The notes under the pieces: generated by a model
What the model saw: the letters and a program-made list of their open reading frames with translations, nothing else
What the model was told of the DNA's origin: nothing
Database searches by the model: none
From: Centroberyx gerrardi
Lineage: Eukaryota > Chordata > Actinopteri > Beryciformes > Berycidae
Direction of reading: 5' to 3'
Assembly: GCF_048128805.1 (NCBI RefSeq)
Contig: NC_136005.1
Coordinates: forward strand, 21,290,260 to 21,354,259
DNA: 64,000 bases
Shown here: positions 1-10,075 of the stretch, one piece after another
Layout: every line of letters begins with the position of its first letter
Numbering within the stretch: the first letter of the stretch is position 1
Made by a program: the position numbers and the translations under genes

Positions 1-704
1 TGCTGCACAAAGCGCTGTTCGCTTGTTTATTCAAAGTTTATTAATATTGAATATTGTCCAAATTGCACCAAATCCGACACTGCACGCCCTTGGGTCCCCA
101 GCAATATACCTGCCAAGTGTGAAGTAGATCGGACGAACGGTTCTCGAGATATGCGAAGGACACACACACACACATACAGAGATTCCTTGCTTTATAGTAT
201 GACTAGTGCAGTGCCCGTTCAAAACGTGCCTGTCCGGAACGGGCCGATTGCTGCTTGCAGCTTTCTCGAGAACTGCGCGTGCCCATACCACTCGTGCCCG
301 TAGTACAACTTTCTCGAGAACCACGCGTGCCCGTTGAATACCTGCATGTCCGGAACGTGGCGATTGCTGCTTGCAGCTCTCTTGAGAACCGCTCATCCAA
401 ACAACTTCACTGCCTCCGCCTCTGTTTTTTTCTCCTGTGTGTGCTCGTTCTTCTCTCTCGGGCAGTTTAACTGAGTGGGGCGCGTGCCTTTGTCCCGCTC
501 AACCAGTCAGAGCCCTGAAGCCCCCGCCCTGCTGCACTCAGAGCTGAGCGGCTTGCTGTTCGCTTGTTTAGTCAAAGTTTATTAATATTGAACGTGTCGC
601 GTGTCCAAATTGCACCAAATCCGACACTGCACGTCCTTGGGTCCCCAGCAATACCCCCGCCAAGTGTGAAGTAGATCGGACGAACGGTTCTCGAGATATG
701 CGAA

Positions 705-746
<42 letters not shown>

Positions 747-780
747 TCACAGACAGAGATTCCTCGAATTAGTATCACAG
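1..780. repeat. Tandem pair of RTE-like repeat tails
   Basis: A segment of about 200 bases at the window start (A-rich opening, the phrase CCAAGTGTGAAGTAGATCGG, then ATATGCGAAGGACACAC and a CA tract) is repeated almost unchanged at about 555-770. The two copies are about 555 bases apart, and a CA microsatellite at 707-744 lies in the second. A shorter relative occurs at 37563-37655. The pattern of conserved end, CA tract and GATTCCTTGCTTTATAG resembles the 3' tails of RTE-type LINEs or derived SINEs in fish; this assignment is from memory of the pattern. No coding potential is credible: the short reading frames are products of the CA repeat. Confidence 0.5.
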
Positions 781-1150
781 AAAGTGCAAACTTCATACAA
801 ATCTTCATAATTGCCTGAACAATTCTCTTGACAAATTTCAATACAATATAATGCACCATTGGTGAGATAAGGGTTCAAATAGCATGGAGATTAATTTAAT
901 CAGTTAATTAATAATAGTTATTATAATCATAAACATATCAAAATCAATAGAGTTCTTCCTCTAGGGGTCATCAATGTCCATACCAAATTTTAAAAGATTG
1001 TTATAAAAAGTACTCAAGTTATCACGTTCACATGAAGGATCTGCGGCGGACGAGACGGCGGACGCGGCGGCGGGTGGGGTGAATCCATAACATCCCCGAA
1101 ACTCATTTCGGGAATATAATGACAACATAGAAAGTATGAGGAACTCAAAC
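781..1150. other. AT-rich spacer, nothing recognised
   Basis: This stretch holds AT-rich sequence and a short CGG-rich patch near 1040-1080. I see no gene, RNA or clear repeat. Confidence 0.5.
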
Positions 1151-1155
1151 ACAGT

Positions 1156-1720
1156 GAAATCCAGTGACCTGGAACATGGACTCTATTTTATGATGAAAGT
1201 GTTTTGTTTTGAAATTCTACTGGTTTTATTGTAAAAGAGGAAGAAGTGGATGAAGATCCTGTGCATGACCTTGTAACAAAACTTTCCACTCATCTCAGGT
1301 TTTCTCAAGTGTTCCTTCATCAACGTGCACAGTACCTCACATTATTCACAGGTCTTTGTAAGTTACAAGATGTCTTTCGGTTTAAACTGCACAAACTGAA
1401 ACACATCTTGTACCTTACAAAGATCTGCACAGAGTTTGTGCAGATAGTTTTATCGTTTATCTATTATCTTCTTATACATTTTGTAGTTTTGTCATTTGCC
1501 ATTTCTGTATTTTCTCTATATATTCAGTGTTTTGGATTGTATTGTTATGAGTTTATGGATATTGGTAATTGTCTATAAATATGGATCACTCCCCCAGGGG
1601 GGTGGAAACGCTGATGAAGGTTTAGTGCTGAAATGCGTTCGCTTGCTGCTGTGCGTAGAATAAACTCTTGGAATTAATTTGGTTGTGCGGACATCCCTTC
1701 TTTTTTGAAGGTTATTTTAA
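1156..1720. repeat. Upstream duplicated module with hairpin (copy 1)
   Basis: The first of several copies of a module that recurs at about 6880-7200, 18170-18640, 26480-26790 and 50700-50960. It contains GGAAGAAGTGGATGAAGATC, a short in-frame stretch starting EEVDED, and at 1353-1423 an imperfect inverted repeat with arms of about 30 bases. The sequence after 1445 is AT-rich and contains no gene that I recognise. The module belongs to the duplication unit that carries the LU genes. Confidence 0.6.
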
Positions 1721-2195
1721 CCCCATGGTTGAGTGGGGTCTGTGCTTGTGACACCATGCATTTTCATTACAGGAGTTCAAATCAGGCCCTTTTTAAATAA
1801 TGTTAGTCAAAATTACAATGCTCACTTTCATCTGTCCAAAATGTAGCAAATGAAAATGAAAATTTAAGGGGCAAGTTGAAAATTAAGTTTTCATTGACAC
1901 ACACTTCTGCACAGAGGACAAAGAAGTGGTTGAGTGGAGTTTTTGCCTGCAACACCATTCAATTTGAGTAAGAGTTCAAATCAGGGCCAAGCCATTCTGT
2001 CACATTTAACGCTCCTCCTATCATCAAACAACTGAATTTTACAGGGGGTGGAAATATACATACAAATGTGTGTCCAGGTGATGTGAACTGAAACAATATA
2101 TATTTGGCTTAAAGTGAGCAATTGCCAATATGCCTACCAATTCAAGTGCAGAGCAGCTCATTTCCTATTTTTTGTGGGCTTGTACTTCTGTTTCT
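1721..2195 (+). repeat. Orphan promoter-side module interrupted by LINE
   Basis: This stretch matches the sequence immediately upstream of the LU genes (GTTCAAATCAGG, CAAACAACTGAA, GTGAACTGAAAC, AAGTGCAGAGCAGCTCATTT). It breaks off at the LINE fragment starting near 2196. A second copy of the same module follows at 2930-3250 and leads into gene 1. This copy has no leader exon, so it is a partial tandem duplicate. Confidence 0.6.
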
Positions 2196-2930
2196 TTCTT
2201 TTTTTTTGTACTTTATTGTCAAAGAGTTTCTTTTCCAACATGTATGATACATTTAATTGAAAAAAACATATTTTCTTTGTCATTTTTTTTTTTTAACAAC
2301 AGAAAAAGCATAAAAATAGTCATATAAATACAGATGCTAATTAAACAATTCAAACAGCTTACACTTTGTGGGGAAAAGAAAAATGGAAAAAGAAGGAAAA
2401 AAAACAACAAGGAAAAAAAAAAAAAGTAAACCGCAGCTTGTTATCTTTCGTGTTACGCCCACGTAAATTCGTCATCAGGCATAGGAGATTATTAATAGTG
2501 TTATCTTATAACTAGGTGTATGTTTTAATTGCACTGCTATTAACCACTTTAGCCCATCTTTCTTCAAATAAATCCATCTGAAAGTGATTTTCTCCATAAT
2601 ATATATATATTAGAAATGCTATCTTTCCATTTACTTAACGGAGTTAATGATGTCAACCAATTTTTTGTAATTTGTTTCAGGGCTGTTATGTGCAATATTC
2701 GAAATAAGTAGAGGTCATTTTCGGAGACTAATGTCTGCGGCTGTAATCCTGAAAGCACATTTTCTGCAGTGAGGAGTAGCTGGTTGTAAAAGATATGAGA
2801 CATTAACTCACTTATTTCCTTCTCATACAATTTAGGTTTATCACACAAAAATAAAACATGTGCATGATCAGCTACTTCCCTACCACAGTTCTCCAGCATT
2901 TGGGTGTGTTATCCTTATTGATTTTTGCTT
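2196..2930 (-). mobile_element. LINE ORF2 3' fragment (L1-like)
   Basis: A minus-strand reading frame at 2564-2899 (111 codons) ends with the pattern LHITALKQITKNWL and W..SISNIY, which resembles the C-terminal end of L1/Tx1-type LINE ORF2 proteins. On the minus strand it is followed by an untranslated region ending in A-rich sequence (poly-T on the + strand at 2190-2300). Only the 3' end is present, typical of 5'-truncated insertion. Related words, CTTGTACTTCTGTTTC on the left and CTTGTATGTGCTTCTGTTTC on the right, flank it and may be a degraded target duplication in the LU promoter module. Confidence 0.6.
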
Positions 2931-3149
2931 GTATGTGCTTCTGTTTCAGTTAAGTTTTCATTGCCAAACATTCAGGCACAGGGGACAAGGAAGTGGTTTT
3001 AAGTGGGATTTTTGCTTGTGACACCATTCATTTTGAGTAAGAGGTCAAATAAGGCTCAAGCCATGCTGTCACATTTTATTTGGTGCTCCTCTCCTATCAT
3101 CAAACAACTTAATTCTTAAGGAGGTGGAAATATACTTACGTGTGTAGGT

Positions 3150-3164
3150 GAAGTGAACTGAAAC
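3150..3164 (+). promoter_or_regulatory. GAA-triplet IRF/ISRE-like motif, gene 1
   Basis: GAAGTGAACTGAAAC carries three GAA units spaced by two bases, the layout bound by IRF-family factors. It lies about 160 bases before the TATA box of gene 1. The same word lies upstream of genes 2 and 3 but not of genes 4 and 5. Function is inferred only from the motif. Confidence 0.35.
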
Positions 3165-3324
3165 ATTATATTTTTGGCTTAAAGTGAGCGATTGCCAATA
3201 TGTCTAATTCAAGTGCAGAGCAGCTCATTTCCTAATTTTTGGGCTTCAGCTACAACCGGAAATTATACAAGCACACAGAGTCCTTGTGGTGCATCTTTCT
3301 CCCATTTATTCAGAACAGCTGCAG

Positions 3325-3332
3325 TATATAAG
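3325..3332 (+). promoter_or_regulatory. TATA box, gene 1
   Basis: TATATAAG begins 62 bases before the ATG. Box, spacing and the leader between them are conserved in all five paralogues. Confidence 0.75.
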
Positions 3333-3386
3333 GAAGTGTTACTGTCATCATCCAGGACCGTCTGATCTGCTCACTTGCTCATCACC

Positions 3387-5983
3387 ATGAAGCTGATCCT
3401 GACTCTGGCTCTCATGTGGACCCTCTTCAACACAGGTAACTCTGCTCAATTTGATTTCATGATTTAATGATGATTTAGTGATTTCAGAAATCTAAACTAT
3501 TGGTTCAGAACTGTTTCCTGAATTTACTTTGGCTTAATTATCATTGTGCAAAATGTTTTATGCTTTACTGATGTTGCCTGGTGGAACCATCTGTATTATT
3601 ATTGTTCTTATTGTTGTACACATCATCATTTCATTCATGAATATTTTCTGTGTTGCAGCTGAAGCACTTCAGTGTCATACTTGCATTTCCGATGATCCTC
3701 AGTGCAGAGACACACTCTTAATCCCCTGTTTCTCTGACTCTGACCAGCGGTGTGCAACAGCTGCCTTTAAAAGTGGGTGTAAAAAGTGTAAAAAAAAAAA
3801 AAAAGGCATTTCTCGTCATGTTTGTCTTGTTTTTCAGACTTCTGTATTACAGTGTTTTTCCATCAATGTTAACAAATTCTAGTTTGATTTTCTAGCAACT
3901 CTGTTGGGAAATTCAACACAGCGCATCGACAAGTCGTGTGTGCCATCCTCCCTCTGCGGTGACGGCACAACATATTCAGGAAACTTTGGGATCTTGGGGA
4001 GCCTAGCTGTATCTTTTAAATGCTGCGACACAGATGGCTGCAACTCTGAAACTCTGCCTTGTAAGTAAATTCTTTAGAACAGTGAAGTAGGGGAGAGCAG
4101 GGCTAGTTGTCACATGGGTAAGTTGTCTCAGGCTTTATTTCTGAAACTAAATATTTTATTTTTATTTTTTTTATTTTATTTTGTATCTGTTTTTTCTGTT
4201 TTTATTTTTTTGTGTGGTGGGTGTTGATTTCTGAGATGAAGTATGTTGTTTTCAATACAAGAGTAAGTTTTTCATGTTATTATTGTATACTGTATATACT
4301 TAGGAGTAAATGGAATTGTGTGCACAAACACAGCACTGTTGTTGATGTGACAATATGCCCTGCTCTCCCCTATGATATATTTATGTACATTGTAATTTTA
4401 TGTTTTCTGATGTGCAAGTGAGGCCACTTGCTGCACAAGCCAAAAGTTTGTGGTTTCAAGTACTAAAATCATATTTATTCAGTAAAGAATCAATGTAAAG
4501 CTATTTCTAACCCCCCAAAAAAACATTTTGGATAGTTACAACATGCCCCAAAATCAATGTGACAACATTCCCCACCCAGGCATCCTGACAAATGTCCCTT
4601 CTCTGAGCACATATAGCTCAACTAAACTAATCAAATTTATTATCAGGTTTCAGCTGACCCTTTCTTTTATGTGTCACAATGTAGAATTATTTTGATTGCT
4701 TTATAAGAAAAAAATGAGAAGAAAACACGAAGATTTTTATTATTTACTTTCACGTATACAAATTGCTTTTATGTTAGAGTGTTTTGACTTAGACTGTTAC
4801 TGTAACCTGTGATTAAGAAAGCAAATATTTTTTGAATTGGACTTTTGGCTCTAAAATATTTTGTTTCAGAAATAAAGCCACTGAGACAACTTGGCCATGT
4901 GACAAATGACCCCGCTCTCCCCTACTGTTAGAAATAGTATCAGAGTTTGTGTTTGTGCATCCCAGGATCCCAGGGACTGGTTATTTTACCTGGTGCATCG
5001 ATTTCTGAGATTAAGTATGTTTTCAATACAAGAGTATGTTTCCCATATTATTATAGTAGCCTATTTATACTTAAAAGGAAATGGAATTGAGTGCACAGAC
5101 ACAGCACAATTGTCTATGTGACAACATGCCCTGATCTGGGGTAAGCTGTCACAAGTTGTCAAGTGGTATTTCATCAGTAATAACTTTTGCTTCCAGTAAA
5201 TTATTCAGAACAACACCTTAATCTAGCTAGAAATATATATTGTACCTCAGGAGTAAGGCACTGCTGAGAAATATATCAATGAAGAAAAAGTGTTACGACA
5301 TGCCCCGGGTCACCACTAATAATTTCTGAGGAAAAAACAATCTTACTCACCAAGGCCTGTTATTGCTTTGAATAGGTTTTGCCACGCTCAAATACAATGA
5401 GAAAATGGACGTCTGCCATCTTCCATCATTTTCCCATTTTGTGTCTCCTAAAATTTCTCATGTGCTCCACTAAATTATTGACTGTGACCAACTCTAACAA
5501 CGGCATGTATCCTACTCTGCTCTATTTCAGTTCCTGCTGACCAGGCCAGTAATAACCTACAGTGTTTCTCCTGTGACACCCCGCAATGCAACAGCAAAAT
5601 ACAATGTGTAGGAGAAGAGAACCGCTGCATTAGTGGGAGAGGTGAGTCCTCATGTTGCAGATGGAGGCTGCACAAAGATTGTGCTAATGCCAGGACAAGT
5701 ATTGGTTACTAATGCTGCCTTCAAGTGCTCCTCGTAATCTTTTATACTTCTGAGATCTCTAAAATTAGCTAATCAAAGACAATAAAAATTGTATTCATAG
5801 TAAAACTTTTTTTTTCTTTCATCTACAGTGACGAATAGAGCCACCATCGTTCCGACCTTTGGCTGTGTGTCTGCAAACCTGTGTGAAGTTGCTCCTCAGC
5901 TAGTGGCCATCCTGGCTAACTTTCACTTCATCAGTGGACCAAACTGCTGTCAGGGCAATTTCTGCAACTCGCCTGGGCTGTGA
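3387..5983 (+). CDS. Two-domain Ly6/uPAR (LU) protein, gene 1; truncated tail
   Basis: Exons are 3387-3435, 3659-3772, 3896-4060, 5531-5641 and 5829-5983, all joined at phase-1 GT-AG introns (594 nt, 197 aa). Exon 1 encodes a signal peptide (MKLILTLALMWTLFNT). Exons 2-3 form LU domain 1 with ten cysteines, from LQCHTC to KCCDTDGCN. Exons 4-5 form LU domain 2, from LQCFSC to NCCQGNFCN. Relatives are uPAR/PLA2-inhibitor-type fish proteins, which are secreted or membrane-anchored binding proteins; the ligand is unknown. Compared with paralogues, one T is missing in the AACTCTGCC codons near 5970 (AACTCGCC here). This shifts frame and stops at TGA 5981, so the hydrophobic anchor tail is not translated. 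Both LU domains remain complete, so a soluble protein is possible; a decaying gene is the alternative. Exon 4 is nine bases shorter than in paralogues. Confidence 0.82.
4090..4925. mobile_element. TIR element in intron 3 of gene 1
   Basis: The left end AGTAGGGGAGAGCAGGGCTA and its inverse near 4850-4925 (ending CCCGCTCTCCCCTACT) form inverted repeats of roughly 75 bases containing GTTGTCTCAG, CTTTATTTCTGAAAC and AAATATTTT. No transposase is visible. Related sequence fills intron 3 of genes 2 and 3 and the inverted copy at about 34318. An internal ACATGCCCTG-type end near 4350-4375 suggests nested or tandem insertion. I could not settle a target duplication. Confidence 0.6.
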
Positions 5984-6535
5984 AACTGAGTGTGTTCCCT
6001 CTGCTGCTCGGACGCATTACCCTTACTTTCATCTGCTAGAACAGCGCAGGAGGGCGTCCGTATACTGTGTGTGAATAATGCTCAGGTGGTGCACAGACAC
6101 CAGTGCATGCACATGCATATGCTCACGCGCACGAGATGCTTTTTAGGCACTTACTCTATCAACGCTGTTCAAACTTTCAAATGTTCAGCATATCCAGAGA
6201 TGGTATGCTCTGTATATTTCTGATTTATAGTTTTAAGTTTAAACGTGATTTTTTGGCCCCATAGAGATGACTGGCAGAATGTTCAGAGACCAGAGCAGGT
6301 GGGACCGTTTCTCACTGACCAGAGTTCTCAGCAGAGACTCACTCAGCTCTCTGTCTGTTACAACTACTGCTAAATGTATTCATATCTGTAGCCTACTGTT
6401 GATTTTAAGTTTATTCTTCATGTGCAGGAATGTTTGTTTTTGTACTATACTTGTTTACATGATGGCAGCTAATTATTTCTTTAGGCTATATGGATTGTAA
6501 TCTTAATTTCAATCTCTTCATGCCGATAAAGTTTA
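5984..6535 (+). other. Gene 1 3' untranslated region with variant poly(A) signal
   Basis: This stretch parallels the 3' UTRs of genes 2 and 3 (CAGCGCAGGAGGGCGT near the start, GAGATGACTGGCAGAATG later). Where genes 2 and 3 read CCAATAAA, gene 1 reads CCGATAAA (hexamer 6525-6530). GATAAA is a weaker non-canonical signal. The short frames at 5990-6500 are shadow frames of this UTR. Confidence 0.6.
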
Positions 6536-7990
6536 AAAAACATGTTAGAGCCTAGGTGTGTTTGTTAGGTGTGTTTCAGTGTTGCTGATATTCAGTTGCT
6601 GCCGACAGTCTGTTGCCACTAGATATTTCAGGGGATTCAGAGGATTCTACATTTAAAATATTTTTAATCATACTTTCATTTATACTGTTAATACAACTAT
6701 TCAGAGTACCAAAGAAATCTGAGAATTATTAAGTCTTCTTGAAAAAAGGATTAATAGCTTCTGCAAAATAAATCCACCATCATAAAATACTTCCAGAAGA
6801 TAATCTTTATGATTGAAAACATGATTAGCTCACATAGTTAGGCTATCTAAAAATTACAATGACTCAATAATTCACAATGAAATCCAGTGACCTGGAACAT
6901 GTATTTTATGATGAAAGTGTTTTGTTTTGAAATTCTACTTAGTGGTTTTACTGTAAATGAGGAATAAGTGGATGAAGATTACGTGCATGAGTTTGTAACA
7001 AAACTCATCTCAGGTTTTGTGCCTTCATCAATGTGCACAGTGCCTCTCTGTGGTGATCAGGCCAAAACACATTATTCACAGGTCTTTGTAAGGTACAAGA
7101 TGTCTTTCGGTTTAATCTGCACAAACCGAACTTGTAACGTTAATTTACAAAGATTTGCAGAGTTTGCGCAGATAGCGGAGCTGGGGGCAGGTGGGGATGA
7201 TTGACAGAGATCATCTCACTGTTTTGTCTCTGTGCATTAGGCAGACAAATGCAAATAAGATAAAAAACCAAAACCAAAAAAAGAAACAACATTTTACCTT
7301 ATAATGAGACACGACAACTAAATGCCGCAAAGTCTCTCCTGTCCCTTAAAATTGAGGGTTTTGGTTTTGTAGTGGATCATCTCACTGTTTTGTCTCTGTG
7401 CATTATATGCACACAAATGCAAATAAGATAAAAAAAAAAAATAAATAACAAAAAACAAGAACATTTTCCCTTATAATGAGCAGACATGGCAACTATGCCA
7501 CAAAGTCTCTCCTGTCCCTTCCTTCTCAAAGCTGCAGTTGCTTTCTCCCGACCTGAATGCATTTCTATACTGGTCAACCGGTCGTTTTCAGTCCAGAAGG
7601 TATAGGCCTATTCCCATTGGCTGGGTGAGTCACAAAGCCTAACAGAAAGAGCCGCAGATTATCTGTGGCATCTCTCTTGACGACTAACAACAGATATTGC
7701 TAACGACATATTTGTGTATATTTGTGGGGTGGCTGAGGTTTAAAAGTGACACAGAATCACACATTTCAAAAAGTGATGGGGAAGTGTCCCCAGCATCCCC
7801 AGTGTAAACAACGCTTATGATCGAGAAAGATATCCATACACCACCCACTAGGCTACAGCAGATAGAGATGGAGAGTGAAGCTTGGTCCATATGATGCAGT
7901 ATATTGTGATTGATTTAGGATTATTTTTAACAGAAGCTTTGAAGTTCTCCAGCAGTGGAAGACATCTGAGCAGCTTGATGAAAAGTTATT
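6536..7990. repeat. Partial duplication unit without a gene (copy 2)
   Basis: Sequence at 6590-6880 matches about 22310-22620 and 31260-31440. The stretch 6880-7200 is another hairpin module; its inverted repeat at 7083-7153 is decayed. The stretch 7205-7900 matches about 22690-23600 (GCAGACAAATGCAAATAAGA, GGTATAGGCCTATTCCCATT). No leader exon or LU exon follows. I read it as the flank of a lost or never completed gene copy. Confidence 0.55.
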
Positions 7991-8270
7991 TTAACCCCGA
8001 GTTCAAATCAGGCCCTTTTTAAATATATAAATAATGCAAGTCAAATTTACAATGCTCACTTTCATCTGTCTAAAATGTAGAAATTGAAAATGAAAATCTA
8101 AAGGGCAAAAAAGTTGCAAGTTTTCATTGACACATTTCTGCACAGAGGACAAGGAAGTGGTTGAGTGGGATTTTTGCTTCATTCATTTTGAGTAAGAGTT
8201 CAAATAAAGGCCCAAGCCATTCTGTCATATTTAGCGCTCCTCGCCTATCCTCAAACAGCTGAATTGTTAA
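7991..8270 (+). repeat. Promoter-side module remnant
   Basis: Matches the LU upstream module (GAGTTCAAATCAGGCCC, TTTCATTGACACATTTCTGC, GAGTAAGAGTTCAAAT) but ends at a dispersed repeat beginning near 8272, before any TATA box. Confidence 0.5.
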
Positions 8271-8271
8271 A

Positions 8272-8798
8272 GGAACAGTTCACCCAAAAAATTCTATTAT
8301 CTACTCACCCTCATGCCAGTTGAAACAACAAGTGAAGTTTGTTAGTCCATAACACAGATGGAAGTTGTCAGCACAACTCCATAGAAGCTTTCTCCCAAAC
8401 AACTGAAGTCTGGGACCGATCTTTAGAGTTCCGAAAAGAGCAAAAATGAACGAAAAATATCCATAGGATTACTCCATACAGCTCATGCAGCATAATCCAA
8501 GTCTCCTGAAGCCAAACGATCACACAGTGAGCTGTTCGAGCTGTTTGGTGGATACATGCCGAATTTACCAGAACACCCTACCGATTAGTAATAAAGTCTC
8601 AAATTATATTTTCTGATGTGTGTTTTTTGTCGATAAGCAAGGAAAAAACAAATTGCCAGATTTTTGAACGGACTTTGGCGTGGTAGGAGGGCCTTCGAAC
8701 AACAACAACAAAAACACAACTTTGGTCCGCTTCTGTGTTTTGGAATGCAGAAATCTCCACAGTGTGTGCGCCGTGGCTGTTCACTTTGTTTCACTCAC
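8272..8798. repeat. Fish AGTTCACCC-type dispersed repeat
   Basis: Begins AAAGGAACAGTTCACCCAAA, an end typical of an abundant fish interspersed repeat. Inverse ends occur at about 50470-50495 (GGGTGAACTATTCCTTTAAG), and a relative begins near 41782. No coding sequence is recognised. Confidence 0.55.
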
Positions 8799-9157
8799 TA
8801 GGGTAAGATGGGGGAAGACGCCCCCCTTAAGCACAGTATCCATTTATTATTAGCAACATGCTTGGGTATAAGTTTAGCATATACATTATGTTCATGTATG
8901 AGCCAATAGACATTTATGGTTAATTCATCAAACAAATATTTGGTTTTGTTGTTATAGCAATATAATAACATAGCATCTTTCCCCAGTAGTGGGGCAAGAT
9001 GCCCCCCAGGGGCTTCTTGCCCCAGTTATTTTCTGATAATTAAAGACTTCATAATAAATAAACTGCATTTATTTAACTTAGTGTTATTTGCATTATAAAG
9101 CCTTAAAAATACTCTGAATACCATTTTAAATGGCCATTTATTGCCTCCATCAATTGA

Positions 9158-9195
<38 letters not shown>

Positions 9196-9895
9196 TCACT
9201 CTTTCTCTCTGTCTCTGTCTCACACACACGCACACACACGCACACACACACACACACACACACTAACCTACTTCCCACTCAACCTTATTCCTCACAGTCC
9301 TCATTCCCCAAATCATTCCATCCAGTAGTCTAGCTAGCTATAATAGCATGGTTTTAGGATTACCTAAAATGAGCAAAAAGAGAAAAAAATAAAAAAAAAA
9401 TTTTTTAAAAGTAGCTAGCTGTAGCTAAAGTAGCAAGCTAGCTAGCTAGATAGGGAAAATCAGGCTCTAATTTTCCGTACAAATTTGCTGTGGGGCAAGA
9501 TGCCCCCGGGGGGCTTTTTGTCCCAAATCTGAAGGGGCATCTTCCCCCAAAAGCCCTACTTTAACATTTTCATATATATAAAAAAATCTGTTTGATTTTT
9601 TTATGAATATCATATGAATCTCCTTTTTAGATCTCTAAAATTATTTTTGTGTATACCTTTGTCAGAATTCACAAACACTTATTTCCCAGTGGATAAAAAT
9701 GACATCAAATTGTCTCCAAACAGTTGGCTTCGAATAACTCCTCAACAAGGACAGGTATGTTGACAGTTAAAAAAGAGAGGAACTTGCTAGATGACAAAAA
9801 CAAGCTGAGATCAAATTTGGCACTATCTGCTGTTCAGAAATGGATTTACAGGTGGGGGGGCCTCTTGCCCCAAGGGGCATCTTCCCTGTGCCGTG
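8799..9895. repeat. GGGGCAAGATGCCCC palindrome-rich repeat with CA tract
   Basis: Short palindromes of the type GGGGCAAGATGCCCC occur near 8992, 9492 and 9535 and diverged versions near 8805 and 9850. The outer parts are inverted relative to one another, as in a non-autonomous DNA element. A CA-rich microsatellite occupies 9161-9263. The frame near 9724-9981 has no family I recognise. Confidence 0.45.
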
Positions 9896-10075
9896 GCGTG
9901 TATTTCACAGGGAAACACCATAGAAAACACTATAGATGGTCATATCTACATTATATCACCACAGAAGCACAAATATATTAAATGATCAACTTACCAGGGT
10001 CTTCACTGTTATTGTTGATTAATCCATCTGCACTGATGCAAGTTTTAAATGCAACACATTGTAGGATGATGATCT
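9896..10075. repeat. Arm of a dispersed inverted repeat
   Basis: About 160 bases, including ATGGTCATATCTACATTATA and GATTAATCCATCTGCACTGA, reappear in inverse orientation at about 16440-16605. The two arms lie 6.4 kb apart. They may be independent insertions of one repeat family. Confidence 0.6.

Noticed and set aside
9130..9333. HTHTHT-rich frames on both strands
   Set aside because: They are translations of a CA microsatellite. The same holds near 568-750 and 29849-30148.
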